A DNA stretch of 64,000 nt, from positions 1,080,075 to 1,144,074 of the forward strand of contig NC_061073.1 of the NCBI RefSeq assembly GCF_021917145.1. The letters are read 5' to 3'. The translations under genes and the position numbers were made by a program. Shown here piece by piece: positions 46,301 through 64,000 of the stretch. Position 1 is the stretch's first letter; each line of letters begins with the position of its first letter. The notes below the pieces were generated by a model. The model had not been told where the DNA came from, did not search any database, and saw nothing but the letters and a program-made list of their open reading frames with translations. This stretch comes from Hypomesus transpacificus (Eukaryota; Chordata; Actinopteri; Osmeriformes; Osmeridae).

Positions 46301-46767
46301 GTGACAGATTCTGAATTGATGGAAACTTCGCCATGTCTCGAACTAAAACTGGACCCAGGACTGCCGTAACTGGACCCGGGGCTACCAAAGTCAGAGTTTG
46401 TACCATTATCACGAGCATACTTGCCAGAACCCGGACTATTTAAACCGTAACTCCCCTCGTAATGAACCCGGTTAATGCCCACACTACCGCTGCGCCCTCG
46501 ACCACCGTTGTTCGGTTGCTGCTCTTGGTTCAGGAGTTGACCGCGGTTCGAGTTTCCCGAAGCCAGCCCGGGATCGTTTCCGTTAGACACTCCATTTCTT
46601 AGGCCTCCTGGAGAGTTGTAATCCAAGTTGTTCCCTTGTCCGCTTATGTCCGACTCTGCGCTTAACGTTAGAGTCTCGCGAGTCAATTCTGCCGAAACTC
46701 GGATCCAACGGTCCCGGAGCAAAAGGTCCAGTTGCCCGTTTTTGTCCGCTCTGGTCCAGACAGCCAT
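38420..46767 (-). CDS. sntb2: Beta-2-syntrophin
   Basis: Adaptor of the dystrophin/utrophin complex at the cell cortex. Seven in-phase exons: 46050-46767, 42061-42271, 41679-41883, 39841-39983, 39522-39718, 38783-38973, 38420-38512. Product 585 aa (human 540). The N-terminus [20 protein letters not shown] starts a split PH1 domain. A glycine/serine/asparagine-rich linker (40-150) is much longer than in human and includes [13 protein letters not shown]. The PDZ domain (about 162-242) has the GLGISIKGG ligand loop. The second half of PH1 holds [11 protein letters not shown] and SMPDLENR-type motifs, PH2 covers HIGWLAEQ to the ELIKEVSIG exon, and the syntrophin-unique domain ends [19 protein letters not shown]. 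The [11 protein letters not shown] stretch and adjacency to vps4a favour beta-2 over beta-1. Intron 1 is 3.8 kb; intron 3 holds a hAT relic. Confidence 0.96.
38532..38640. repeat. GA-rich microsatellite in the last sntb2 intron
   Basis: Imperfect (GA)n/(GAAA)n starting about 20 bp upstream (minus strand) of the last coding exon, 38420-38512. Confidence 0.92.
40290..41665 (-). mobile_element. Degenerate hAT (ZBED-type) transposon in an sntb2 intron
   Basis: On the minus strand the frame around 41240-41150 contains [10 protein letters not shown], the start of a BED zinc finger. A +1 shift later gives SNTTNIHA, the finger's second half. At about 41000-40930 it gives [22 protein letters not shown], typical of hAT transposases just after the BED finger. 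Frames are broken and the catalytic domain is absent. The outer ends are AT-rich with 'GCGATTCGATAT' repeats; the right end '..CCCATCCCTAG' fits a hAT terminal repeat (CTAGGGATGGG inverted). It lies wholly in the intron 39984-41678. Confidence 0.75.
42017..42060. repeat. Poly-C then (AC)n next to the sntb2 exon 2 donor
   Basis: A C-run of about 29 bases (42019-42047) then ACACAC. On the minus strand the exon 2 donor is AACAG|GTGTGTGTGT, so the microsatellite supplies the splice donor itself. Confidence 0.9.
43270..43330. repeat. (TG)n microsatellite in sntb2 intron 1
   Basis: TG run of about 17 repeats at 43295-43329. A (TCTCAC)n tract follows at 43855-43922 in the same intron. No other gene was recognised in the 3.8-kb intron. 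Confidence 0.9.
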
Positions 46768-47455
46768 CCTGGTAGCCTTCTCCGGGGCGGGTTTCAGACT
46801 AAACTCATGCTAAACTTTTTCTTCTTTTCAAAGTGCGTACGAGCCCTGCACTATATCGACACACCCACTTACGCACAGATTGCGGGAAACTGAGGACAGA
46901 AAAAACGGATCCAAATAGAGGGAAAGGAAACCACTGCCCGTGATAGACTGGCTTGTTGAGCGCAGCCTACTGTTCAGCTGAGCGAGCGGGGCCGAGTTGA
47001 CTGGCTTTTGGAGTAAACTCAGAGCCGGATGCCGGAAACAACCAATGAATGTCTGTTGAGATTACTTATTCATGAGAAAGGCGGCGTTAAAGGCCGCTGG
47101 GGTGGTCTGTCAATGTCAACAGATGCATGGGAGTGTACCAGGGGTTGCATCTACTGTCACAGCCCGGTTTCTAGTATTTTAAAGTATTTGTTTTATATTT
47201 GCAAAGGAGGACACATAAGAAAAGCTTTTTTTAGATCAAGTTTCCTCACATGACAATTATACAAAATGTATCATTAATTAAACCAATATCATGTACTATG
47301 AGAAGGATCAATGTTTAATCAGTATCATTCTGTCAAGCACAATCCTATTTAATATTTGACTGTTATGTGAGGCTACCCTACCTTGGTCTCCTCCAGATCC
47401 CGTCTATGTACAAAATCACTCAGTGCACACGAGGATCTTGGTGTTTGCACATCCA
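46768..47455. other. sntb2 upstream region
   Basis: Holds the sntb2 leader and presumed promoter (GC-richer at 46770-47120) and the end of the spire2 transcript. No coding exon seen. Confidence 0.45.
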
Positions 47456-47461
47456 TTTATT
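47456..47461 (-). terminator. spire2 polyadenylation signal
   Basis: AATAAA on the minus strand, about 820 nt downstream of the spire2 stop. 47462-48282 is the inferred 3' UTR, with G-runs at 48155-48220. Confidence 0.5.
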
Positions 47462-48282
47462 GCAGTCGAGGTTTACTGTGTGTCATCCACAACAGATATT
47501 ACAGAGGCAGGATCAGGAAGACGGGCCTCATCCTATGGTTAACCTCCCTCCTGGGCCCTGGTCCTCCTGTCTGGGCCCCTATCCAGTGGGGTACTGCCAG
47601 ACCTGCCATTCCCAAGGAAAACCACCTCTCTTCTGGGCCACAACAGAACAAGCAAGGCCACTCTTGGACCAAGTTACATTCAGACAGTCAGAGCTGGAAC
47701 AGCATGCCATATAAGGACAAAGCCCATTCCGAGCACATTTCAAAGTCATGATGTACCTTTCATACGTGTCCAGGGGTTCCTACCGTGTTAGGGTTTTCAC
47801 TCCACCTTGAGTCTATTATTGTGGTGTTATAAACGAGAACTACATTCATACAGTGAACTTATCTAGGGCAAGGCAACTAGGGGGCTACAAGGGGAGTTAT
47901 CTTGTAACGCTCAGCGGGGCGCCTCTGTGTTCTCTCTCTCATCTCCTCCCCTCGACCCTCTTTCCCTGTCCTCTCTCTCTCCCCCTTTCTCTTCCTCTCT
48001 CCCTCTCTCTCTATCTCTATCTCAGGTGTGCATCGGTGAATGTTGTCAGAGGCATGATAAGGCAAACATGTGGTTGCCCTGAACCCACTTCCTCCTGTAC
48101 ACACAGGAAGTGTGGGCAGGACCACCTTTAACAAGCACTTCAGCTGGGGGTAAGGGTGGGGGGGGGGGCACTTGCAGGCTAGTAGGTAGGTGTGTGTGTG
48201 CGTGTGGGGGGGGGGGGGGTCTGGAGCAGGACTAGTGCAGACGGGGGTGGAGTGGGGGCGTGTAAACCAACAGTCAGGTCAT

Positions 48283-57009
<8,727 letters not shown>

Positions 57010-59760
57010 AGCTGCGGTACCGCTGAGCCCATTCTTCACATCGAACTCTCCGTAGCCATTGAGATAACTGTGTGGCTACCTCGGTTCCGTCTCCCTCTCG
57101 ACAGGACGCCGACTCAACTGCCGCAGCGGTGAGTTTCCATAACGGCGAATGAAAGCAATCTTTGATCTGCAGGAATGTCAATCAGCAGCGAGGAGGCGAG
57201 AGGAGGAGGCAACCTTCAGCATACCCTGAGTGGCGCAATCCTGGCAATTGCTATCCGATAGGAGTAGTGACAGGGGGAAAAGAGAAACTTGTTGAGAATC
57301 TTCAACCACCACCCGTTGGCACCGCTATATTGGTCATATTTCAATGTTGAAGCAATTCATTTACAAATCCAGGTGTTCAAACGCAGGTTTATACGTCCAG
57401 CTCTCCAACAACAGCACTACTGCAGAGCATCTTCGTGCTCCGCCCCTGGCTCGCGCAGGAGCATCGTCACCAACCAGAAATGATCCCCCCAAAATAATCA
57501 ATGTAGGCTACAAGATAGTCTACTAAATCAGTCTCGTGGACTAAATGTATTAGGCTCTTGTAATAAGTAGGCCTACTTACTAACTTGATTTTCAGTAGAT
57601 GTTCAAATTAGTAATCACAACTAGTGGATCATCTAAGCAGATCTCAATAGACAAGGTATAGCCTACTCTGCAACATTTAAAAGAAAGCAGTAGGTAACTT
57701 CCATCTCACTTTTTCGTCTATAGCCTTTTTCGTTTGTATAGGTTATCAGTTCACGGGCATAGCCTACGTCCTCTTTCGGCTGCCTCCGTTAGGGGTCGCC
57801 ACAACGTTTCGTTTATTCTGTCAGTTCACAGGAATACAACCTTGTCGAATATCAGGCAAATTTAAAGGTGTGCCTCTTACTTTCAGTTCAAACGTTTTTC
57901 GTTTAACGTTAAGCGAACCAACGTTTGTAAAAATACAATGACGTTAGTAAAAAACAATGACACGCGGTCAAACAGGTTGTTAAATCTATTGGACAGAAAA
58001 TGATTCTGGGAAAATCACTTCCTTGTCACAAACAACAATGGAGCAATAACAGCGAATTGAGATTGCAATCTATCTTTAATTGTTATGACCACGTTTTTTG
58101 GCTTGCTTGTCATATAATCCTGAGTTAAAGACCAACGAGCAAGCCAAAAATGTGGTCATAACAATAGATTCGATCCAATAGATTAACAACCTGTATGACC
58201 GCATGTCATTGTTTTTTACTAACGTCATTGTATTTTTACAAACGTTGGTTCGCTTAAAACAGGACCGTGTGAACACAAACCGGACCTAATGAAAAATGCA
58301 ACAAAGTAGCAAATCATCCACTGATTTGGACCAAGCAAACGGACTAATAGGTGTGAAAGCATAACCTGGCTGCCAGCCCAACTTCTCCCCGCCCCCCAAA
58401 AAAATTGGTCGGGAAGTTGGGTCTGGAGGGTCTCCTATTGGGGACCAACTACAGAAAACCAGAATCTGGGCGAACCAATGAAATTGCCAGGGCGGTCTTT
58501 ATACGATGATGGACAGATGAAACACGCCCGTTTGAAACACGCCCTGTAGTCAAAGCCCAACGGAGAGTTCTCAGACTCATATTCTGACTAGAATTATGAG
58601 TATGACAACGTCAGGCTAGTGAAAGCACCCTCAAAGACCATGTTTAGATTTATTCAGACCCCCCCCCCCTCCCCCTCCCACAACCGCCCTGGCTGCGACG
58701 TCACCACCATACTCAGCCGGGTGGCTGGAATGTTCTGTGCACCTGAGAAGTAGCCTGGCAGCTGGCAGACTGGTCGGGTTCCAAAGTTACCTGTGAAGTG
58801 GCAGCAGCTCTGTATCTGGACGAGTCGGTCAACAGATGGCGCTGTTCTACAGGACATGTCCTGTAGCATTCTGCATGCCACAATCACCCGATCATGACTC
58901 ATCTTATTTGTGTTTAAATTACAACAAACTACTTCAAAACTTCAATTTGAGAGAAGAGTGGATAAAGTGTTTATTGCAGTAGGATTAATAAAGAAACAAG
59001 TAGTACCTCAAATTACTGCTCAATGCATTTAAATCAAAAGAGGTTCATGAGGCGAAGAAGGCCTTATTCATTCAGTTATACTCAGCCATTTACACAATCA
59101 TGTGGTGGAGGAAGAATGAAAAATAAACATGTAACAATCTCAGAGAATCACATTTTGAAAGGCATTGTATTGCTGGCTCCCCCATAAAGGCACTGCACTA
59201 GTAGCCAATATGTATTGTGAAATGTACTCTTACAAGTTCAATATTAAACTGAGGTGTGAGTTAAACAAATAAATCCTGTTTCCGCATATGCCAAATTATT
59301 TAGTTAAACAGTAGTGCAACCATGGACACGAAGTGAATATCATAAATTAAGTTTACACTTTATAATTTCGAAATATACGGAAACTCCCCCGTTACTCTGA
59401 TACGACTGAAATGCAAAGTAAAACAACTCAAAGACTGACGTACCTGATTAGAAAACCAACAAAATAAAATATTAATGTAGTGTGTATACACATATAATTA
59501 ACCAATTATTAATCTGAGGTCAAACAATCAAACATTTAAACCCTTTATAAATAAATTCAGAATCTGATCAAGATCCATTTTATTACAAAGCATTCACTCC
59601 CAGATAATACTGGTCTTTAGCTCAGTGCTCACAACCTCTCTCTCCCTCAATGTCAGCAAAAAGAGAGCGGCGGACTACAGGAAGTTCCTGGTTGAAACTA
59701 CTGAAGGGGCTACACCACTTAACACGTAAATAGAGCAGAGGTGGAGTCTTCAGTTTTATG
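57010..59760. other. spire2 upstream region, gene-free
   Basis: The first 500 bp is moderately GC-rich and presumably holds the spire2 leader and promoter. Beyond it lie the inverted-repeat element at 57909-58258 and AT-rich unique sequence. No coding exon seen. Confidence 0.5.
57909..58258. mobile_element. Palindromic MITE-like element
   Basis: The left arm 'TTAAGCGAACCAACGTTTGT' runs on through 'ACAATGACGTTAGTAAAAAA' and 'AACAGGTTGTTAAATCTATTG'. It matches the right arm inverted ('CAATAGATTAACAACCTGT', 'TTTTTTACTAACGTCATTGT', 'ACAAACGTTGGTTCGCTTAA'). A second nested hairpin occupies 58080-58164 ('TTGTTATGACCACG' against 'TGTGGTCATAACAA'). No protein frame. Confidence 0.88.
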
Positions 59761-59769
59761 TTCCTCTGG

Positions 59770-60370
59770 GTCCTCATCTACAGCAACTTCACCTGTCCGC
59801 TCCACACCAACACAAGCAGCACTTCAACAAAACGGAAGCTCAAGGAGTTTGGCTGGCAACAGGCATCCTCCCCAACCTCTACAGATTGAGTACTCCCTGT
59901 GGCTGCATCACAGACTGGGGGTCGTAGTAGACGTTCTGGAGCATCCAAGCTCGGATTAAATGCTAAAGAACAGCTTTTACCCCCAAGCCATGAGATACCT
60001 TAACACATTACAGTCACCTTACACCATCACTACTTCACATTTGCTGCAGCCACTACACTTTCAGAAACACCGTGACACGCATCCCCTTTCTGTTCATTGT
60101 ATGTTGAAATCTGTCCTTTTGTCTTATATATATATATATATATATATATTCAATGTGGAGGTTCTAGTTTAATATGTTTTGTACTTTCTAGTTTATTTGA
60201 ACTGAAATTGTTTATATCCTAGTTTCAAGTTTTTACATTCTAGTTTACACTCAAGTGTCCTTTTTGTTTTAATTTGAGATGTTTTATGTATAACTAACTC
60301 AAGAATGTAATTGCCCAGTGTTACCTTGTGTAAGCTGTGCAAATGAAAAACTTTGCCTTAACTTTGATTC
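59770..60370 (+). mobile_element. 3' remnant of a non-LTR retrotransposon
   Basis: Frames on the plus strand give SLWLHHRLG at about 59890 and LKNSFYPQAMRYLNT at 59963-60007. The latter is the signature seen at the C-terminus of fish LINE-type polyproteins (RLKNSFFPQA.R.LN). A stop separates the two parts. An AT-rich tail with a (TA)n run (60127-60150) and '..AATGAAAAACTTTGCC' follows, as in LINE 3' ends. Reverse transcriptase is absent. Confidence 0.65.
60192..60197 (-). terminator. Possible polyadenylation signal for the sulfotransferase gene
   Basis: AATAAA on the minus strand about 335 nt after the stop. It lies inside the LINE remnant, so it may be coincidental. Confidence 0.3.
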
Positions 60371-60532
60371 CTTCAGGTCACCAGATGGCTTCTTTTGGAC
60401 GGGCTGTTATCATTGATTTACAAAGAGGTACCTTTGCTTTGAACTATGAGCCGTCTATAAGGAAAGCAATAAAGCCACAGATTCCAAATAATTTCTTAAC
60501 CGAAAGTCACACCCCATAACACACCTCTGGTT

Positions 60533-61756
60533 TCAGTTCATGTCTGTGGTTTCTGTTTTGGACGTTTGCCAGCTGAACTGGTACTGTTCCCGTGCCAACA
60601 GGAGATCAACATCCAGCTTCTTCTGCTCGTTCTCTGTGTCGACCATCCTGTATCCGAGCATGGACATGGCGCCTTTGCACACTTCCTGGATACGCTTCAC
60701 CTTGCTGTGGGCTAGCGAGGAGCGCCAGGCCTGCGACACGTCCGCCGCGTTCCGGGACGTGATCTGGAACGCCTCCTTCTGGGTGCCCTTGCCCTTGCCG
60801 TGGGTAACCCTGTAGATCCACTCCTGCAGCTTCTCCGTCATCTCCAAGCCCACAAACTGGTACATTTTGCCAATCTCCTGCAGCGGGTTGCGCACCATGT
60901 CCTCGTAGCGGACCATCTTGTAGCGTCCGCGCAGGAAGTCCGGCGGCTTGAGCACCGCCGTCTCATGGATGCGCACGTGGCTCCGACACACCTCCTGCAT
61001 GACGGCATACAGCTCTTTGACGTCTTGGTCCTTGCCCGCCGTCTTCCCCTCACAGTCTCCCTGCTCCAGCACCAGGGCGTTGTCTTGACTCAGGGCGCTG
61101 GCTGCCTGCTCCCTGGACCGGGCCACGGCCCGCGGGTCCCGGATCAGGTGGATGATGCGCAGGTCGAGGGTGGGGTCCTGCAGCAGCGGGTAGAGCGACT
61201 CCAGCTCGAAGAAACGGACCTCCTTCAGGACCACGTGGCTGTACGTCTGGCAGGCGTCGGCCGCCTTCTGCAGGCCGCCGGCGGAGATGCAGTGCTTGCG
61301 GCAGGCGGTCTCGTTGCTGAACAGATGCCTGGGGGTGAGGGGGCAGGCGGGCGGGGAGCACAGGGCCCGGCTGTGGCTCCACATGAAGATGGAGGAGAGG
61401 CTGTGCTGCTCGGGCATGTAGGCGTCCATGGTCGACATGTCGCACTGGAAGATGCTGCGGACCAGGTCCCTGACGGCCATGCGTAGGGCCCTGGCGCCGG
61501 GCCTCTTCAGCGTGGTCCAAACGTGCCAGGCGGGCTCCATCAAGTAGAACACAGACGGGTTCTGGCTGAACACTTCGCCCAGAAAGGACGAGCCCGATCG
61601 CCATGACGACAGCAGGAGGACGTGCACCTTGCCCTGTTCGGGGTGGGGGCCGCAGGGGATGATCTGGACGTACCAGCCGAACAGCAGGAGCACGGCAGCC
61701 CCCTGCAGGACCACTAAGAACAGCAGGACTGGAGGGGTCAGTCTGCAACGTGACAT
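60533..61756 (-). CDS. chst6: GlcNAc-6-O-sulfotransferase, CHST5/CHST6 type
   Basis: Golgi type II enzyme that moves sulfate from PAPS to C6 of N-acetylglucosamine, as in keratan sulfate. Single coding exon, 407 aa (human CHST6 395, CHST5 411). Residues 8-29 are a signal anchor. The 5'-phosphosulfate-binding loop is LSSWRSGSSFLGE (49-61), and FYLMEPAWHVWTTL (70-83) is a family hallmark. ALCSPPAC (131-138) and SYSHVVLKEVRFF-like TYSHVVLKEVRFF (171-183) follow. The 3'-phosphate-binding motif is HLIRDPRAVARSRE (203-216), and VCRSHVRI and SRNAADVSQAWR occur later. NET at 148 is a possible glycosylation site. A CACAG acceptor near 61880 suggests a 5' UTR intron, usual for these genes. Family is certain; the choice between chst5 and chst6 is not, because both human proteins match equally well. 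Confidence 0.93.
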   Translation of the reverse strand: MSRCRLTPPVLLFLVVLQGAAVLLLFGWYVQIIPCGPHPEQGKVHVLLLSSWRSGSSFLGEVFSQNPSVFYLMEPAWHVWTTLKRPGARALRMAVRDLVRSIFQCDMSTMDAYMPEQHSLSSIFMWSHSRALCSPPACPLTPRHLFSNETACRKHCISAGGLQKAADACQTYSHVVLKEVRFFELESLYPLLQDPTLDLRIIHLIRDPRAVARSREQAASALSQDNALVLEQGDCEGKTAGKDQDVKELYAVMQEVCRSHVRIHETAVLKPPDFLRGRYKMVRYEDMVRNPLQEIGKMYQFVGLEMTEKLQEWIYRVTHGKGKGTQKEAFQITSRNAADVSQAWRSSLAHSKVKRIQEVCKGAMSMLGYRMVDTENEQKKLDVDLLLAREQYQFSWQTSKTETTDMN

Positions 61757-64000
61757 GGCCCCCGGATCACACTGTCTCTATGGGTGTGCTGGAGTCTTTG
61801 GGGTCCTGGGTCTTTCCCCTCACTCTCTCCTTCTTTCTGGGTCTCTATCCGGGACTGGCTCTGGGGAGTCTGGGAGGGTTACTGTGGAGAAGGAGAGAGA
61901 AGAAAAGAAGGGAGAGAACAGGCATGTTAGTCAGATAATGGAAAACATGTGTGCTCCGGCGGTACTCCTATAGAAAAGCAGCACATATAGGAGACTTGCT
62001 GGAGAGACATCGTCTGATTTACAGGTTGTACAACCCCGCTGGATAGCATCCAATAAGCCGGGGTTGTGTCATTACTTCTAAATGCAGTTCAGGGTGCTCC
62101 CTTTGTACTCTCTAGCTCAATCTGTTTACCCCAACAGGGAATTGCCAAATTATGTTTTGATTTCATAACAGTTAAAAAACAGTTTCAGAATGGACCTCAA
62201 ATCATCCTGTCAATCATGTACAGCTATTCGCTATATAATTCCATTACAAACCTAATAAGCGTGTATGTTGTGCAGTAGAAACTACATTCAAATACTAAAA
62301 ATGAGAAGCAATTGCTGATGTGTGACCATGGGAACATAATGTACCCAATGCGCGAAGCAATCCAAGCCAGACTAGACTAGACCAGGCTACTGCAACATCT
62401 GCTGAAACTGTCCACATGGTCCCACTGCAAAATCCCCCTGACCTAACACTATAGGGGAGGGGGGCGTGGCAGCGTGTGTGTGCTTCCACAGTGTGACTGC
62501 GCGTGTTTTACTACGGTGTGTGTTACTACCAAAGTGTAGGGAAGACAAAGAGGAAAAGAGATACAAACAGACGGCTAGGAATGTGGAAAAATCTACACAG
62601 ATGGACTAACACAGACAGGCACAAAGAAGTACACACAGGCACAGAGAAAAGACAAAACAAGAAGCTGCGGCTATGGTTACAGGTTTTACATTGTTAGCGT
62701 GTTTAAGAGAAAGAGCAGAGATTTTAATAACATTTGATATGGGTTGATAAGGGTAATTTGATAAGGGTTGATAGCCTACATCAATCAAACTGCTATCGCG
62801 TAGTATAAGTGACTACTGACAGTAGCCGTTAGTTTCAATGGTAAAACTGAATATGGCTCCTAAGATAAGATATACCTTTATTCGTTTCACAATGGGGAAA
62901 TGTACAAAGTACGAGATATTATAAAAAATATATAAAAAAGATGACACCAGTTACATATGGAGACCAAATATAAATAAACAAATAGAAATATTGCACAGTA
63001 GTTTGCACTTTAAGTGTGTCCATTAGTCTGGAACTTTCAAATGAATACACTAGCCTATGTGCTTGATATTCAAACACTGTGGCCTAGGGTTGCTGGATTG
63101 TTTTCTTGTCCACGAAAACGCATATTCTTTCCTGGGACATGAATTGTTACGTTTTTTTGTAAATTAGAATGTCATAGTTTCAATTAAAACGGTTTCAATT
63201 TTCCTTGTTATGTTCAAACATCCAATTGTGTGTTCGTAAACAAGTAAAACACAGTGAAGATTGGCCATGTGTATACTTTTTAAAATTGGTAGCAGAAAAA
63301 CGAAAGCTGCCTACTCCCCCCCCCCCCCCCCCCCCCCACCACCACCACCACCACTCCGAGTGTTATATCCAAGTGTCCTGGTTTTTCACTAATAAAAGGT
63401 GGTAGCCCTGTGGCCAACGTCGCTTTGGATAAAAACTATGTCAAGCCGTTTTATAATTGAACCAATGAATTGTTGATATCAACAATTGCATTTTGGATAT
63501 CAAGAATTCATTGGTTAAATGATAAAACGGCTTGCCATACGCTACAATGATAATTCCAAAAGTAACGTAAACCGCGTGTATACGCTACACACAAAATGTA
63601 CTTAAACACAAGATCCCCCCCACCTGCCAAATCCCAATATTCGGAACCTATCATTCAAATCCATCAATACAAGGACTATATTTATAAAATGTAGCCTATG
63701 TCGCCAATAAAGAACAGAAATTGGCTTTAATTGAAAGCCAAAGGAACAAACTTTTTCCCTTGATCTATTAAAAATGACCGTCAATTTAATATGCGTAATA
63801 GGCTCATGCTCAACAGGCGCGCAAATTTGTCTTTAGTGTTGCGATTTATTCAAAAGAAATGTAAAAGTTATAACGTTGTCAACATCTATGTGCAAATAAC
63901 CAACAGAACCGACTGTGGTCGAGTTTCCCAGAGACTAAACGAGATGCAGGGGGCTTGGGACTGAGAAAGCTCGCCAGTGTTTGGAGGGGCCGGGGGTAGA
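61757..64000. other. Right-hand gene-free interval
   Basis: Holds the chst6 leader and AT-rich sequence. About 62870-63030 resembles the abundant fish repeat with 'TACCTTTATTCG..CACAATGGGGAAAT'. A C-run followed by (ACC)n lies at 63316-63353. No coding exon was recognised. Confidence 0.5.
63443..63533. repeat. 91-bp hairpin, MITE-like
   Basis: The left arm AAGCCGTTTTATAATTGAAC with CAATGAATTGTTGATATC pairs with GATATCAAGAATTCATTGG and AAATGATAAAACGGCTT. Arms of about 38 bp with a few mismatches and a 15-base loop. Confidence 0.88.

Noticed and set aside
60800-61748. Long open frames on both strands across the sulfotransferase exon
   Set aside because: Shadows of a GC-rich single-exon gene; only the 407-codon frame has PAPS-binding motifs.

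Overview
The window is vertebrate nuclear DNA, almost certainly from a ray-finned (teleost) fish. Genes are split by GT-AG introns, intergenic gaps are AT-rich, CA/GA microsatellites are dense, and the interspersed repeats are of fish type. The species cannot be named from the sequence. Nothing bacterial, phage or viral was seen.

Layout from left to right. (1) 1-11462, minus strand: fanca, 40 consecutive in-phase coding exons; only about the last 60 codons lie off the left edge. (2) 11868-13138: a 1.27-kb fold-back element about 400 bp upstream of the fanca start, then about 2.3 kb of gene-free DNA. (3) 16137-17570, minus: slc10a3, one coding exon. (4) 20942-23622, minus: chmp1a, seven coding exons, including coding pieces of 7, 20 and 22 nt. 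(5) 24315-25688, plus: a small two-exon gene, proposed to be the spata33 orthologue because it lies between chmp1a and cdk10 and carries a PxIxIT calcineurin-docking motif. (6) 26294-31614, plus: cdk10, 13 exons, 361 aa. (7) 33211-36495, minus: vps4a, 11 exons, 436 aa, tail-to-tail with cdk10. (8) 38420-46767, minus: sntb2, 7 exons, 585 aa, with a dead hAT transposon in one intron. (9) 48283-57009, minus: spire2, 14 exons, about 811 aa, with one apparent 1-bp frameshift in exon 7. (10) 60533-61756, minus: a GlcNAc-6-O-sulfotransferase of the chst5/chst6 type, single coding exon.

The gene set mixes what in human is 16q24.3 (FANCA, SPIRE2, CHMP1A, SPATA33, CDK10) with 16q22-23 (VPS4A, SNTB2, CHST5/6) and SLC10A3 (Xq28 in human). 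It is housekeeping content rather than a functional cluster: DNA crosslink repair (fanca), ESCRT-III and its disassembly ATPase (chmp1a and vps4a, which act in the same pathway), a CDK, the dystrophin complex, actin nucleation, bile-acid-transporter-like membrane protein and glycan sulfation.

The most unusual signal is not a gene. Long minisatellites repeatedly start at or within a few tens of bases of 5' splice sites. In fanca exon 31 and cdk10 exon 11 the repeat unit itself contains the exon end plus the splice donor, giving about 22 and 13 extra tandem donor copies. In cdk10 the unit is 30 bp, so use of any downstream donor stays in frame and adds blocks of 10 residues to the kinase C-lobe. 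All exon boundaries were read by eye from splice consensus, phase continuity and remembered family sequences; no alignment was run.
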